This document shows positions 33,454 through 42,664 of a stretch of DNA of 64,000 bases, in pieces. The position numbers were made by a program, and so were the translations under genes. The stretch lies in NCBI RefSeq assembly GCF_901827175.1, contig NZ_LR594662.1:5828001-5892000 (forward strand). Reading direction: 5' to 3'. Each line of letters starts with the position of its first letter. The first letter of the stretch is position 1. This DNA is from Variovorax sp. RA8 (lineage in GTDB: Bacteria > Pseudomonadota > Gammaproteobacteria > Burkholderiales > Burkholderiaceae_C). Under the pieces are notes generated by a model, which was given only the letters and a program-made list of their open reading frames with translations, was not told where the DNA came from and did no database searches.

Positions 33454-35358
33454 ATGAATTGGCCCTTCCGCGCCCTGCGCCTGCTGGTGCGCCTGACGCT
33501 GGCGCAGCAATTGGTGCTGCTGGCGCTGCTGCCGGCCACCGTGGCCACGCTGGGCGCCATCGCGGTGCTGACGCGCCAGCACCTCACGAACGTGACGGAG
33601 CTGATGCGCGCCAACGCCCAGACCGTGGCGCTGCAGGTGGCCACCGTGGCCCAGTCGCAGCTGCAGCGCATGGACCGTCGCGCGCTGCAGCGCACCGCCC
33701 AGTCCGGCAGCTACCAGCCGCACGTGCAGCAGGTGCAGATCTGGTCGGAGGACGGCGAGATCCTGGCCAACTCCGAGACCCAGGACCGCGAGCGCGGCGA
33801 GGGCCTGCAGGTGGTGGCGCCGATCGTGGCCGACGACGGCCGGCATGCCGGCAAGGTGATGGTGGAGATCAGCCTCGACGCGGTGGAGCGCGCCAAGCGC
33901 TCGGTCTGGCTCAACGTGGTGCTGGTGCTGGCGGCCAGCCTGGTGGGCGTGGGGCTGGCGGGCTGGTGGGCGGCGCGCCGCATCAGCGCACCGATCCGGG
34001 CGCTGGGCGAGGCGGTGGACCGCCTGGGCGCCGGCGAGGAAGTGCAGGTGGCGGTCGAGGGCACGGCCGAGGTGCGGCGGCTGCAGCACGGCTTCAACGA
34101 GGCAGCCGCCGCGTTGTCCGAAAGCCGCGCGCTGCTCGAGAGCCGCATCGCCCATGCCACCGCCGAGCTGGCCAGCAAGAACCAGCAGCTCGAGGTGGCG
34201 AGCCAGGCCAAGACGCGGCTACTGGCCGCCGCCAGCCACGACCTGCGCCAGCCGCTGCATGCGCTCACGCTGTTCTCCGACGGCCTGGCCAACGGCGAGA
34301 CCGACCCGGTGCGCCTGCAGCGCATTGGCCACATCCGCGAATGCGTGGATTCGCTGGACCGCCTGTTCTCGGGCCTGCTCAATCTTTCTCAGCTCGATGC
34401 CGGCGTGCTGCAGCCGCAGTGGGCGGATTTCGCGCTGGACCAGCTGTTCGACGAGATCAGCCGCAACTTCCGGCCGGTGGCCGAGCAGCAGAACCTGCGG
34501 CTGGTGGTGCGCAAGACCGAGCTGTGGGTGCGCAGCGACTACGTGATGCTCTCGCGCATCCTCAACAACCTGGTGTCGAACTCGCTGCGCCACACCACGC
34601 AGGGCGGCGTGCTGGTCGGCGCGCGGCGGCGCGGGCGCAGCGTGCGCATCGACGTGGTGGACACCGGCGTCGGCATCGCGGAGCACCACCAGTTGCGGGT
34701 CTTCGAGGAGTTCTACCAGGTCGAGCCCCAGCCGCGCCAGGGCCGCGACGCGCGTGGCATGGGGCTGGGCCTGGCCACCGTGCAGCGGCTGGCCTCCCTG
34801 CTGAACACGCAGGTCGAGCTGAGCTCGCGCCCGCACAAGGGCACCTGCGTGCGCGTCCTGGTGCGCGCCGCCGAGCCGGCGCTGCCGGCGCCCGGCGCGG
34901 TGCCGGCCGCCGCAGCTGTCGAGGAGGAGCCGAGCCTGCGCCACGTGCGCGCGCTGGTGATCGACGACGAGCGCAGCATCCTCGAAGGGCTGCAGGTGGT
35001 GCTCAGCAACTGGGGCGCCGAGGTGATGACCGCGCAGACGCGCAGCGAGGCGCTGGCTTTCGCCGACAGCTGGGAGCGGCCGCCCGACCTGGTGGTGAGC
35101 GACCTGCTGCTGCAGGGCGGCGACAACGGCCTGGATGTGCTGGCCGCGCTGGAGCGCCATCCCCGCGGCATCGGCGCGTCGACCGCGCGCCTGCTGGTGA
35201 CCGGCGAGACCAAGCCCGACCGGCTGCGCGAAGTCGCCAGCGCGGGCGTGGCCGTGCTCTACAAGCCGGTGTCGCCCAAGCTGCTGCGGCAGGCCATCGG
35301 CGCGCAGCTGGCAGCGGTGCGCCAGGCGACGGTCCAAGAGATACGAAATAAGGCATAG
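33454..35358 (+). CDS. hybrid sensor histidine kinase with C-terminal receiver domain
   Basis: The 634-residue product has a transmembrane helix near residues 15-37 (QLVLLALLPATVATLGAIAV), a periplasmic sensor of about 110 residues, a second helix (VVLVLAASLVGVGLAGWW), HAMP (RRISAPIRALGEAVDRL), a short coiled coil, HisKA with AAASHDLRQPLHAL (His262), HATPase (NNLVSNSLRH, DTGVGIAEHH, GLGLATVQRL) and a receiver domain with phospho-acceptor Asp550 in DLVVSDLLL. The start at 33454 is the ATG before the first hydrophobic helix. It faces the PhnD-like pair. There is no DNA-binding output domain, so a further phosphotransfer or response-regulator partner must exist elsewhere. Confidence 0.93.
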   Translation: MNWPFRALRLLVRLTLAQQLVLLALLPATVATLGAIAVLTRQHLTNVTELMRANAQTVALQVATVAQSQLQRMDRRALQRTAQSGSYQPHVQQVQIWSEDGEILANSETQDRERGEGLQVVAPIVADDGRHAGKVMVEISLDAVERAKRSVWLNVVLVLAASLVGVGLAGWWAARRISAPIRALGEAVDRLGAGEEVQVAVEGTAEVRRLQHGFNEAAAALSESRALLESRIAHATAELASKNQQLEVASQAKTRLLAAASHDLRQPLHALTLFSDGLANGETDPVRLQRIGHIRECVDSLDRLFSGLLNLSQLDAGVLQPQWADFALDQLFDEISRNFRPVAEQQNLRLVVRKTELWVRSDYVMLSRILNNLVSNSLRHTTQGGVLVGARRRGRSVRIDVVDTGVGIAEHHQLRVFEEFYQVEPQPRQGRDARGMGLGLATVQRLASLLNTQVELSSRPHKGTCVRVLVRAAEPALPAPGAVPAAAAVEEEPSLRHVRALVIDDERSILEGLQVVLSNWGAEVMTAQTRSEALAFADSWERPPDLVVSDLLLQGGDNGLDVLAALERHPRGIGASTARLLVTGETKPDRLREVASAGVAVLYKPVSPKLLRQAIGAQLAAVRQATVQEIRNKA

Positions 35359-35492
35359 GCCGAGAAGCCGCGAACTTGCCGCGTTCCACGGCGCAATGCC
35401 TCGTCGCACGGGCCGACATAAGCCCTCTGCCTTATCGCGCGGAAAGAGCCGGCTCCGTACATTGGCTCCATCACCCACAGCCGGTGCACTTC

Positions 35493-36500
35493 ATGTTCGT
35501 GAATCCTTCCTCTTGGCTCCTTCGGGGGCTGCGCGCCATCGCGGGCGCGGCCTGCGCGGCCGTGCTCGCTGCCGGCGCGCACGCAGCCGGACTCACGGTG
35601 CTGCTGGCCGACGACAACGCGGCCCACGCAGAATTCGTGCGCCTCCTGCGCGAGTCGCAGGACGCGAGCAGCCGCTTCGAGCTGGTGCGCCTGCCCGCCG
35701 ACGGCACGCCCGCGGACCGCGTGGCGTCCGGCGGCGAGGATCGCGTGAACGCGGCCGTGCGCACCCGCAGCCTTCGCCCCAATCCGCCGGTGGACCTGCC
35801 GGTCACCATGGCGGTCGGCGTGGCCGCGGCGCGCAGCGCGATCGAACGGCCGGGCCAGGACCCGCTGGTGCTCGCGATGCTGAGCCGGCTCGACTACGAG
35901 AGTCTCAAGAGCAACCCCGCACTCAAGCGCGGCGATCGCCAGGTCGGGGTGCTGCTGCGCGAGCCGGCGATGGCCGATCAGCTCGCGCTCATCGACGCCG
36001 TGCTGCCGCAGAAGCGCCGGCTCGGCGTGGTGGCGACCGCCGAGTCGGAGCCGATCGTGCGAGAGCTGCAGCGCGCCGCCCAGGGGTGGGACCTGCAGGT
36101 CGAGTACGCGCCGGATGCCAGGTCGCTGGCCTCGGTGCTGCGCACGCTGGTGCCGCGCAGCGATGCGCTGATGGTGCTGCCCGACCTGATCGGCGACAGC
36201 CAGCCCGCCACCCTCTCGGTGCTGCGTGCCGGCGCCACGGCCGGCCTGCCGGTGTTCGGCACCAGCGACGGCCTGGTGCGTTCCGGCGGGCTGGCAGCCG
36301 CGGTCTCGACGCCCGGGCAGCTCGCGCAGCAGGCGCGCGCACTCGGGCAGAAGCTGGCCATGGGGCCCGTTGCCGGCGGGCTGCTGGTGGAGGCGGCGAC
36401 CCCCTCCACGGTGCGCGTCAACGCGACCGTCGCACGCGGCCTGGGCCTGCGCCTGCCCGAAGAGCGCGAGCTGACCGAGCGGGTGACCGCCGCCCGATGA
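35493..36500 (+). CDS. ABC-type substrate-binding protein (COG2984/TrpX-like), orphan
   Basis: The 335-residue product has a signal peptide (GLRAIAGAACAAVLAAGAHA) and a two-lobed periplasmic-binding fold: LTVLLADDNAAHAEFVRLL, a middle RRLGVVATAESEPIVREL segment and SDALMVLPDLIGDSQPATLS, then GLPVFGTSDGLVRSGG. COG2984-type proteins usually serve ABC importers, but no permease or ATPase is present. Its stop overlaps the start of the next hybrid kinase gene as ATGA, so the two are made together and it may act as the ligand-sensing subunit of that kinase. The ligand is unknown. Confidence 0.82.
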   Translation: MFVNPSSWLLRGLRAIAGAACAAVLAAGAHAAGLTVLLADDNAAHAEFVRLLRESQDASSRFELVRLPADGTPADRVASGGEDRVNAAVRTRSLRPNPPVDLPVTMAVGVAAARSAIERPGQDPLVLAMLSRLDYESLKSNPALKRGDRQVGVLLREPAMADQLALIDAVLPQKRRLGVVATAESEPIVRELQRAAQGWDLQVEYAPDARSLASVLRTLVPRSDALMVLPDLIGDSQPATLSVLRAGATAGLPVFGTSDGLVRSGGLAAAVSTPGQLAQQARALGQKLAMGPVAGGLLVEAATPSTVRVNATVARGLGLRLPEERELTERVTAAR

Positions 36501-38491
36501 TTTCCTCCATCCCCCCTCTGGCCGTGGCCACCGCCGCACGCCTCGCCGAACCCGCCGCAGATGCCCGGGCGGTGGTGGTCGGCGGCAGCCTGCGGCGCGA
36601 CCTGTTCCGGCTCGGCGTGGTGCCCTGCGCGGCAGTGGCCCTGGCGCTCACCGCCTGGTTCACCCACAGCCGCCTCGACACGCTGGACGCCGCCTTCAAT
36701 GCCGAGGGCCAGGCGGTGGCGCGCCAGGTCGCCGCGATGTCCGACCTGAGCCTCTATGCCGGCGACCTGCCGGCGCTGCAGAACGTGGCGAACGCAGCCC
36801 TGCGCGGCGGCCAGGTGACGCGGGTGGAGATCAGCAACAGCGCCGGCATCTACGTGACGGCGGGCTCCAAGGCTGCGCCCATGGGGCAGCTGCGCATGTT
36901 CACCGCGCCGGTGACGCTGCGCGAGGCCTCGAAGGCCAGCGCGTTCGCGCCCGAGGGCGCGACCGCTGCGGGCGAGCAGCCCATCGGCCTGGTGCAGGCC
37001 TTCCGCGACACCACCGCCTACGCGCACGAGCGCACGCGCTCGCTGATGGCAGGCATCGGCATCGCGATGATTGCGCTGATCGCGGCCTGGGCCTGGGTGC
37101 GGCACACCGCGCGCACCGTCGCGCAGCCGCTGCGCCGCATCTCGCGCACCGTGGCCGCGCTCGAGGCCGGCCAGTTCGATGCGCGCTGCAACGTGGTCGT
37201 GCGCGAGGGCGCCGCGGCGCAGGCGGGCGGCGAAAAGCGCGCGCGCCGCGCGCAGCACGAGCTCGCCAGCCTGGCGCACGACATCAACCGCCTCGCCGAG
37301 CGCCTGCAGCGCAACCGGCAGCAGAGCGAAGAACAGGTGCGCGAGGCCACCGCCGTCGCGCTGCAGCGCATGGCCGAGGCCGAGCAGGCCGCGCTCTCGC
37401 GCGCCCGCTTCCTGGCCGCGGCCAGCCACGACCTGCGCCAGCCGCTGCATGCGATGGGCCTGTTCATCGATGGCCTGCTGCCCACCGCCAGCGCGACGCA
37501 GCGCCCCGCGGTGCTGCGGCTGCAGGAAGGCGCCGAGTTCATGGGCGTGCTGCTCGACGACCTGCTCGAGATCTCGCGCCTGGATGCGCAGGTGCTGACG
37601 CCGGCCATCGGCAACGTCTCGCTGGCGATGCTGTTCGACCAGCTCGGCGCCCAGCATGCGGCGCGCGCCGCAGCCTCGCAGGTGCGGCTGGTGTGGCAGG
37701 ACCGCGGCCTCGCGGTGCGCTCCGACCCCGCGCTGCTGCTGCGCATCCTCGGCAACCTGGTCGGCAATGCGATCACCCACAGCGGGCTCGACGGCACGGT
37801 GCTGGTGGCGGCGCGGCGCCGCGGCGGCCAAGTGCGCATCGAGGTGCGCGACAACGGCGTGGGCATCGCGCCGATCCACCAGGCGCGCATCTTCGAGGAG
37901 TTCTACCAGGTGGCGAACACCGAGCGCGACCGGCGCCAGGGCTTCGGCCTCGGGCTGGCCATCTGCGCCCGCATCGCGGCGCTGCTGGGCACGCGCATCG
38001 GGCTGCGCTCCGCGCTGCAGGCCGGCAGCACCTTCTCGCTGGAGCTGCCCGGTGCCGATCCACGCGACGTGCCGCCGCCGGCACCGGAACCGGTGGCCAG
38101 TTCGCCGCTGGCCGGGCTGCGCTGCCTGGTGGTGGACGACGATCCCGCCATCCTCGACGCCACCCGCTCGCTGCTCACGCAGTGGGACTGCGAGGTGGCG
38201 TGCGTGGACAGCGGCAGCGAGGCGATGCGCCGCCTGGCCGACCCCGAGACGCGCTTCGACGTACTGCTGTGCGACCTGCAGCTGGCCGACGCCGAGGACG
38301 GCATGGAAGTGATCGAGGCCGCACGCCGCCTGCAGCCCCACGCACTGGCCGTGCTGGTCTCGGGCGCCACCGGGCCCGAGGCGCTGCAGCGCCTGCGCCA
38401 GGGCGGCGTCACGCTACTGACCAAGCCGGTGGCGCCGGCCAAGCTCCGGGCGCTGCTGTCGACGCGGCGCGCCGGGCGCGTGTCTTCCTGA
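36497..38491 (+). CDS. hybrid sensor histidine kinase with C-terminal receiver domain
   Basis: The 664-residue product starts at ATG 36497 within the previous stop codon. It has a transmembrane helix (LGVVPCAAVALALTAWFTHS), a periplasmic domain of about 130 residues, a second helix (GIGIAMIALIAAWAWV), HAMP, a Gln/Arg-rich coiled coil, HisKA with AAASHDLRQPLHAM (His311), HATPase (GNLVGNAITHSG, DNGVGIAPIH, GFGLGLAICARI) and a receiver domain with Asp593 in VLLCDLQL. It shares the unusual SHDLRQPLHA phosphorylation motif and domain order with the kinase at 33454-35358, indicating duplication. No DNA-binding regulator gene follows. Confidence 0.93.
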   Translation: MISSIPPLAVATAARLAEPAADARAVVVGGSLRRDLFRLGVVPCAAVALALTAWFTHSRLDTLDAAFNAEGQAVARQVAAMSDLSLYAGDLPALQNVANAALRGGQVTRVEISNSAGIYVTAGSKAAPMGQLRMFTAPVTLREASKASAFAPEGATAAGEQPIGLVQAFRDTTAYAHERTRSLMAGIGIAMIALIAAWAWVRHTARTVAQPLRRISRTVAALEAGQFDARCNVVVREGAAAQAGGEKRARRAQHELASLAHDINRLAERLQRNRQQSEEQVREATAVALQRMAEAEQAALSRARFLAAASHDLRQPLHAMGLFIDGLLPTASATQRPAVLRLQEGAEFMGVLLDDLLEISRLDAQVLTPAIGNVSLAMLFDQLGAQHAARAAASQVRLVWQDRGLAVRSDPALLLRILGNLVGNAITHSGLDGTVLVAARRRGGQVRIEVRDNGVGIAPIHQARIFEEFYQVANTERDRRQGFGLGLAICARIAALLGTRIGLRSALQAGSTFSLELPGADPRDVPPPAPEPVASSPLAGLRCLVVDDDPAILDATRSLLTQWDCEVACVDSGSEAMRRLADPETRFDVLLCDLQLADAEDGMEVIEAARRLQPHALAVLVSGATGPEALQRLRQGGVTLLTKPVAPAKLRALLSTRRAGRVSS

Positions 38492-38704
38492 ATCGCGCCC
38501 GACTGCGCGCCCGCTCAGCAAGCCCGCCGGTCTGTTTGCGTACTGCGTCTTCGGCGTGGTGCCGCTTGCCACCGAAGCGGCAACGCTGCGCCGCCTCCTT
38601 CCTGGACGGACTTCGCCTGAGGAGGACGCAGCCGGAAGCATCGGCAAGGAATTCGGAGCGCGCTCGGGCGGTGCCTGCGTGCCCGCTCCGGATAATCCCC
38701 GCCG

Positions 38705-39664
38705 ATGGACCGCCTGAAGCAGCTCGAATCCTTCGTCGCGATCGCCGCCCGCGGCAGCCTCACCGCCGCCGCCAAGGCCGAGGGCGTCGCGCCCGCGATC
38801 ATGGGCCGGCGCCTCGATGCGCTGGAGGAACGGCTGGGCGTCAAGCTGCTGTTGCGCACCACGCGCCGCATCACGCTGACGCACGAGGGCAGTGCCTTCC
38901 TGGAGGACTGCCAGCGCCTGCTGGTCGAGCTCGCCAATGCCGAGGCCAGCGTGAGCGCGGGCGGCGTCAAGGCCAGCGGCCACCTGCGGGTGACGGCGCC
39001 CGCGGGCTTCGGCCGCCGCCATGTGGCTCCGCTGGTGCCACGTTTCCACGCGCTGCATCCGGAGGTCACGATCTCGCTCAACCTCAGCGACCGCGTGATC
39101 GACGTGGCCGGCGAGAACTTCGACTGCGCGGTGCGCGTGGGCGACCTGCCCGACTCCTCGCTGGTCAGCCTGCGGCTGGCCGACAACCGCCGCCGCTGCG
39201 TGGCCACGCCGGAGTTCATCCGCAGGCATGGCGCACCGCGGCATCCGGACGAGCTGGCGCGCTTCGCCTGCCTGACCCTCTCCAGCGACGCCTCGCAGAC
39301 CCGCGGCTGGGCCTTTCTCGTGCCGGCGGAGGCGGGCGAGCACGAGGTCGTCTACCTGAAGCCCAGCGGCCCGCTGGACTGCTCCGACGGCCAGGTGCTG
39401 CACGACTGGTGCCTGGCGGGCCACGGCATCGCCTGGCGCAGCACCTGGGAGGTGGAGGCCGAGATCGACGCCGGCCTGCTGGTGCCGCTGCTGGACGAGT
39501 TCGCCGCGCCGCCCAACGGCATCTATGCCGTCTTTCCCGAGCGCAAGCACCTGCCGCTGCGAGTGCGGCTGTGGCTGGACTTCCTGAAGGTGCAATACGC
39601 ACGGCCCGAGTTCTGGGGCGGCACAATCGCTGCGCCCGCGACTTCAACGGAAAGAACCCGATGA
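38705..39664 (+). CDS. LysR-family transcriptional regulator
   Basis: The 319-residue product has the LysR winged helix-turn-helix at residues 1-60 (LESFVAIAARGSLTAAAKAE, RRLDALEERLGVKLLLRTTR) and a two-subdomain effector-binding region of the CrgA/AaeR type (GHLRVTAPAGFGRRHVAPLV, FDCAVRVGDLPDSSLVSLRL). It overlaps the following DUF2214 gene by 4 bp (ATGA), so it is co-transcribed with it rather than divergent from a target, which is less common for LysR genes. The ligand and target are not evident. Confidence 0.93.
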   Translation: MDRLKQLESFVAIAARGSLTAAAKAEGVAPAIMGRRLDALEERLGVKLLLRTTRRITLTHEGSAFLEDCQRLLVELANAEASVSAGGVKASGHLRVTAPAGFGRRHVAPLVPRFHALHPEVTISLNLSDRVIDVAGENFDCAVRVGDLPDSSLVSLRLADNRRRCVATPEFIRRHGAPRHPDELARFACLTLSSDASQTRGWAFLVPAEAGEHEVVYLKPSGPLDCSDGQVLHDWCLAGHGIAWRSTWEVEAEIDAGLLVPLLDEFAAPPNGIYAVFPERKHLPLRVRLWLDFLKVQYARPEFWGGTIAAPATSTERTR

Positions 39665-40119
39665 CCCTCGAAGCGATCCTTGCGTACGTGCATTTCCTGG
39701 CCATCCTCACGATGGTGGTCTTCATCGCCAGCGAGGCCGCCCTGTGCCGCGTCGAATGGCTCAACGCGGCGGCGGTCGAACGCATCGCGCGGGTCGACAT
39801 GGTGTACGGGATCGCGGCCATCGCCGTGCTCCTGAGCGGCCTGGCCCGCACCTGGTGGGGCATCAAGGGCACGGCCTGGTACTGGACCAATCCGCTGCTG
39901 CACGTGAAGCTGGGGCTCTTCATCATCGTCGGGGTGCTCTCGATCTTCCCGACGCTCACCTACTTCCGCTGGCGCAAGGCGGTGCGCGCCAGCGGGACGC
40001 TGCCCGATGCGGCCGAGATCAAGAAGACGCGCAAGCTGGTGATGATCCAGGCCCACCTGATCGCGCTGATCCCGCTGGTGGCCGTGTTCCTGGCGCGCGG
40101 CTTCGGCGCGCGAGGGTAG
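39661..40119 (+). CDS. DUF2214 family integral membrane protein
   Basis: The 152-residue product is nearly all membrane helices: AILAYVHFLAILTMVVFIAS, MVYGIAAIAVLLSGLARTWW, VKLGLFIIVGVLSIFPTLTY and IALIPLVAVFLARGF, with the conserved WYWTNPLLHVKLG loop typical of DUF2214. The early HFL histidine and the LHVKL histidine recall haem-ligating positions of related membrane proteins, but no biochemical role is established. It is translationally coupled to the upstream LysR gene. Confidence 0.88.
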   Translation: MTLEAILAYVHFLAILTMVVFIASEAALCRVEWLNAAAVERIARVDMVYGIAAIAVLLSGLARTWWGIKGTAWYWTNPLLHVKLGLFIIVGVLSIFPTLTYFRWRKAVRASGTLPDAAEIKKTRKLVMIQAHLIALIPLVAVFLARGFGARG

Positions 40120-40123
40120 CGAC

Positions 40124-42163
40124 ATGCAGCCGGCGTCGACCAAGGCGCTGTTCGCCGGCACCATCTTCATCAGCGCCTTCCTGCTGTTCCTGGTGCAGCC
40201 GCTGGTCGCCAAGCAGATCCTGCCCTGGTTCGGCGGCTCGGCGGCGGTGTGGTCCGTCTGCATGGTGTTCTTCCAGGTCGCATTGCTGGCGGGCTACGCC
40301 TATGCCGACTGGATCTCCCGCAGGCTGCGTCCGCGCACGCAGGCGAAGCTGCATGGCGCGCTGCTGCTGGCGAGCCTGGCCTTCATGCCGGTGCTGGCGG
40401 ACGCGTCCTGGAAGCCCGGCGGCGGCGAGGAGCCGACGCTGCGCATCCTCGGCCTGCTGGTCGCGACCATCGGGCTGCCGTACTTCCTGCTGTCCACCAC
40501 CGGGCCGCTGGTGCAGGCGTGGATCACGCGCACGCCGTGGGGTGCGCAGGTGTACCGCTACTTCTCGCTGTCCAACCTGGCCTCGCTGGCGGCGCTGCTG
40601 TGCTATCCCGTGCTGATCGAGCCGCACAGCACCGTGCAGCAACAGGCCTGGGCCTGGTCGGCGGGCTATGGCCTGTTCGTGCTGCTGTGCGCGGCAACCG
40701 CCATCTACGTCGCAGCGCGCTGGCCGGCGGCGATGCCGGCCGCGCCACAGGCCGGCGCCGGCCCGGCCCCGGCGGGCGGCCCGGAAACGAAGCCGCGCGT
40801 CATCGACCAGCTGCTGTGGCTCCTGCTGCCCGCGCTCGGGTCCTGGCTGCTGCTGGCCGTGACCAACCACGTCACGCAGAACGTGGCGCCGGTGCCTTTC
40901 CTCTGGGTGCTGCCGCTGTCGGTCTACCTGCTGTCCTTCATCCTGAGCTTCGAAAGCGATCGCTGGTACCGCCGCGCGGTGGTCCTCCCGCTGACCGCCG
41001 CGATGCTGGCGCTGTGCGCCTACGGGCTGCAGGACAGCATCGGCTCACACCTGCGCACAGGGTTGCCGATCTACCTCATCGGGCTGTTCCTGCTGTGCCT
41101 CTGCCTGCACGGCGAGACGGCGCGCCTGCGGCCGGCATCCGCCTACCTGACCCGCTTCTACCTGATGCTCTCGCTGGGCGGCGCGGCCGGCGGCGCGCTG
41201 GTCGGCCTCGTGGCACCGCATGTGCTGCCCACCTTCTACGAGCTGGGCATCGGGCTCGTGCTGTGCGCGCTCGCGGCGGCGCTGGTGTGGCGGCACCGGC
41301 GCATGGGGGTGCTGGCATCGCTGGCGATGGCGGCCTGCTGCGGCTGGTTCCTGGCCGAGGAGCTGCGCGACGACGCGCGCGCGAGGCGCATGGACCGCAA
41401 CTTCTACGGCGCGATGATGGTGGTCGACTCCGGCGTCCTGCCCGACGACCGGGTGCGGCGCCTCTACCACGGCGCGACCCTGCACGGCGAGCAGTACCTG
41501 TCGAGCGCGAACCGGCGCTGGCCCGGCTCCTACTACAGCAGCAGCTCCGGCGTGGGCCGCGCGATCGAGGCGGCGCCCGCCGGCCCGCGCCGCGTCGGTC
41601 TCATCGGGCTGGGCGCGGGCACGCTGGCAGCCTACGGCCGGCCGGGGGATGTGTACCGCGTCTACGAGATCAACCCGCGCGTCTTCGAGCTGGCCGACAC
41701 GGAGTTCAGCTACCTGCGCGACAGCGAGGCGCGCATCGAGCGCGTGCTCGGCGACGCCCGCCTGGCGCTGGAGCGCGAGGCGCCGCAGGCCTTCGACCTG
41801 CTGGCCGTGGACGCCTTCTCGGCCGACTCGGTGCCGGCGCACCTGCTGACCGTGCAGGCCATCGACATCTACCTGCGCCACATGAAGCCCGGCGGCGTGA
41901 TCGCCTTCCACGTGTCCAACCGCTACCTCCATCTCGACGCGGTGGTGGCGAAGCTCGCGCAGGTGCGCGGGCTGCACACCGCGCTGATCGACGACGACCC
42001 GGACGCGGTCGATGCGGAGCGCAGCATCTGGATGCTGGTGGCAAGCGACCCGCAGGCCCTTCAGAGCGAGCCGGTGCGCAGCGTCGCCACGCAGCCCGAG
42101 CCGGCCGCGGACCTGGCGCCGTGGACCGACGACTTCAACAACCTGTTCAGCGTATTGAGGTAG
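40124..42163 (+). CDS. fused multi-pass membrane / spermidine-synthase-like protein
   Basis: This 679-residue protein joins about ten predicted transmembrane helices (residues 1-about 420, starting ALFAGTIFISAFLLFLVQPL) to a C-terminal spermidine-synthase-like Rossmann domain with RVGLIGLGAGTLAAYGRPGD near residue 495, YEINPRVFELA and LLAVDAFSADSVP. The usual polyamine-synthase acceptor residues are only partly kept, so methyltransferase or aminopropyl activity is unproven. Such fusions are widespread in proteobacteria and poorly characterised. It begins 4 bp after the DUF2214 gene, making a three-gene unit with the LysR gene. Confidence 0.88.
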   Translation: MQPASTKALFAGTIFISAFLLFLVQPLVAKQILPWFGGSAAVWSVCMVFFQVALLAGYAYADWISRRLRPRTQAKLHGALLLASLAFMPVLADASWKPGGGEEPTLRILGLLVATIGLPYFLLSTTGPLVQAWITRTPWGAQVYRYFSLSNLASLAALLCYPVLIEPHSTVQQQAWAWSAGYGLFVLLCAATAIYVAARWPAAMPAAPQAGAGPAPAGGPETKPRVIDQLLWLLLPALGSWLLLAVTNHVTQNVAPVPFLWVLPLSVYLLSFILSFESDRWYRRAVVLPLTAAMLALCAYGLQDSIGSHLRTGLPIYLIGLFLLCLCLHGETARLRPASAYLTRFYLMLSLGGAAGGALVGLVAPHVLPTFYELGIGLVLCALAAALVWRHRRMGVLASLAMAACCGWFLAEELRDDARARRMDRNFYGAMMVVDSGVLPDDRVRRLYHGATLHGEQYLSSANRRWPGSYYSSSSGVGRAIEAAPAGPRRVGLIGLGAGTLAAYGRPGDVYRVYEINPRVFELADTEFSYLRDSEARIERVLGDARLALEREAPQAFDLLAVDAFSADSVPAHLLTVQAIDIYLRHMKPGGVIAFHVSNRYLHLDAVVAKLAQVRGLHTALIDDDPDAVDAERSIWMLVASDPQALQSEPVRSVATQPEPAADLAPWTDDFNNLFSVLR

Positions 42164-42194
42164 TCGCCAGGCAGTTCATCGGCGCGGGCTCATG

Positions 42195-42222
42195 AAAAAG
42201 CCCCGCGGAGCTGCCGCGGGGC
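42195..42222 (-). terminator. rho-independent terminator of psiF
   Basis: GCCCCGCGG and CCGCGGGGC form a 9-bp GC stem with a 5-nt loop. On the minus strand it is followed by TTTTT, about 20 nt after the psiF stop. It may also slow transcription arriving from the plus-strand gene. Confidence 0.85.
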
Positions 42223-42241
42223 CGGATCGGGGAAGCGGGGC

Positions 42242-42538
42242 TCAGGCCGCAGGCTTGGCCGAGAGACATTCCTTCATGAAGGCCTTGCGCTCGTCGCCCT
42301 TCAGCGTCTTGGCCTTGGGGTCGGCGTTGCAGGTCTTCATCTTGTCCTGCTGCGTCACCGGCTTGGCAGAGAGGCAGGACTTCATGAACGCCTTGCGCTC
42401 ATCGCCCTTTTTGTCGCCAGCTTCCTTGTTGCAGGTCGCCATCTTGCTCTGCTGGGCCGTCGGGGCCTTGTCCTGCGCGTGCACGGCGCCGATGGAAAGA
42501 CAGGCGGCCATGGCCATCAGGGGGAGAAGCTTCTTCAT
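42242..42538 (-). CDS. psiF: PsiF-repeat periplasmic protein
   Basis: The 98-residue product has a signal peptide (MKKLLPLMAMAACLSIGAVH, cleaved after AQ) and two PsiF repeats, each with a Cys pair and the core KGDERKAFMKxCLSAKP. In E. coli psiF is induced by phosphate starvation, but its role is unknown. I saw no clear Pho box in the 126-bp gap before argS. It is a single-gene unit ended by a strong hairpin terminator and lies divergent from argS. Confidence 0.93.
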   Translation of the reverse strand: MKKLLPLMAMAACLSIGAVHAQDKAPTAQQSKMATCNKEAGDKKGDERKAFMKSCLSAKPVTQQDKMKTCNADPKAKTLKGDERKAFMKECLSAKPAA

Positions 42539-42664
42539 GGTGTGATGTCCTCGGGGTGGGTTGTGAAGGCAGCCCCGGCCGGGGCCACCCATGCTAACGG
42601 GCGCCCCTGACCGGCGGATGACCTTCGCCCCGGGGGTCCGGTTTGCCCCCGGTAAAATCCCGCG

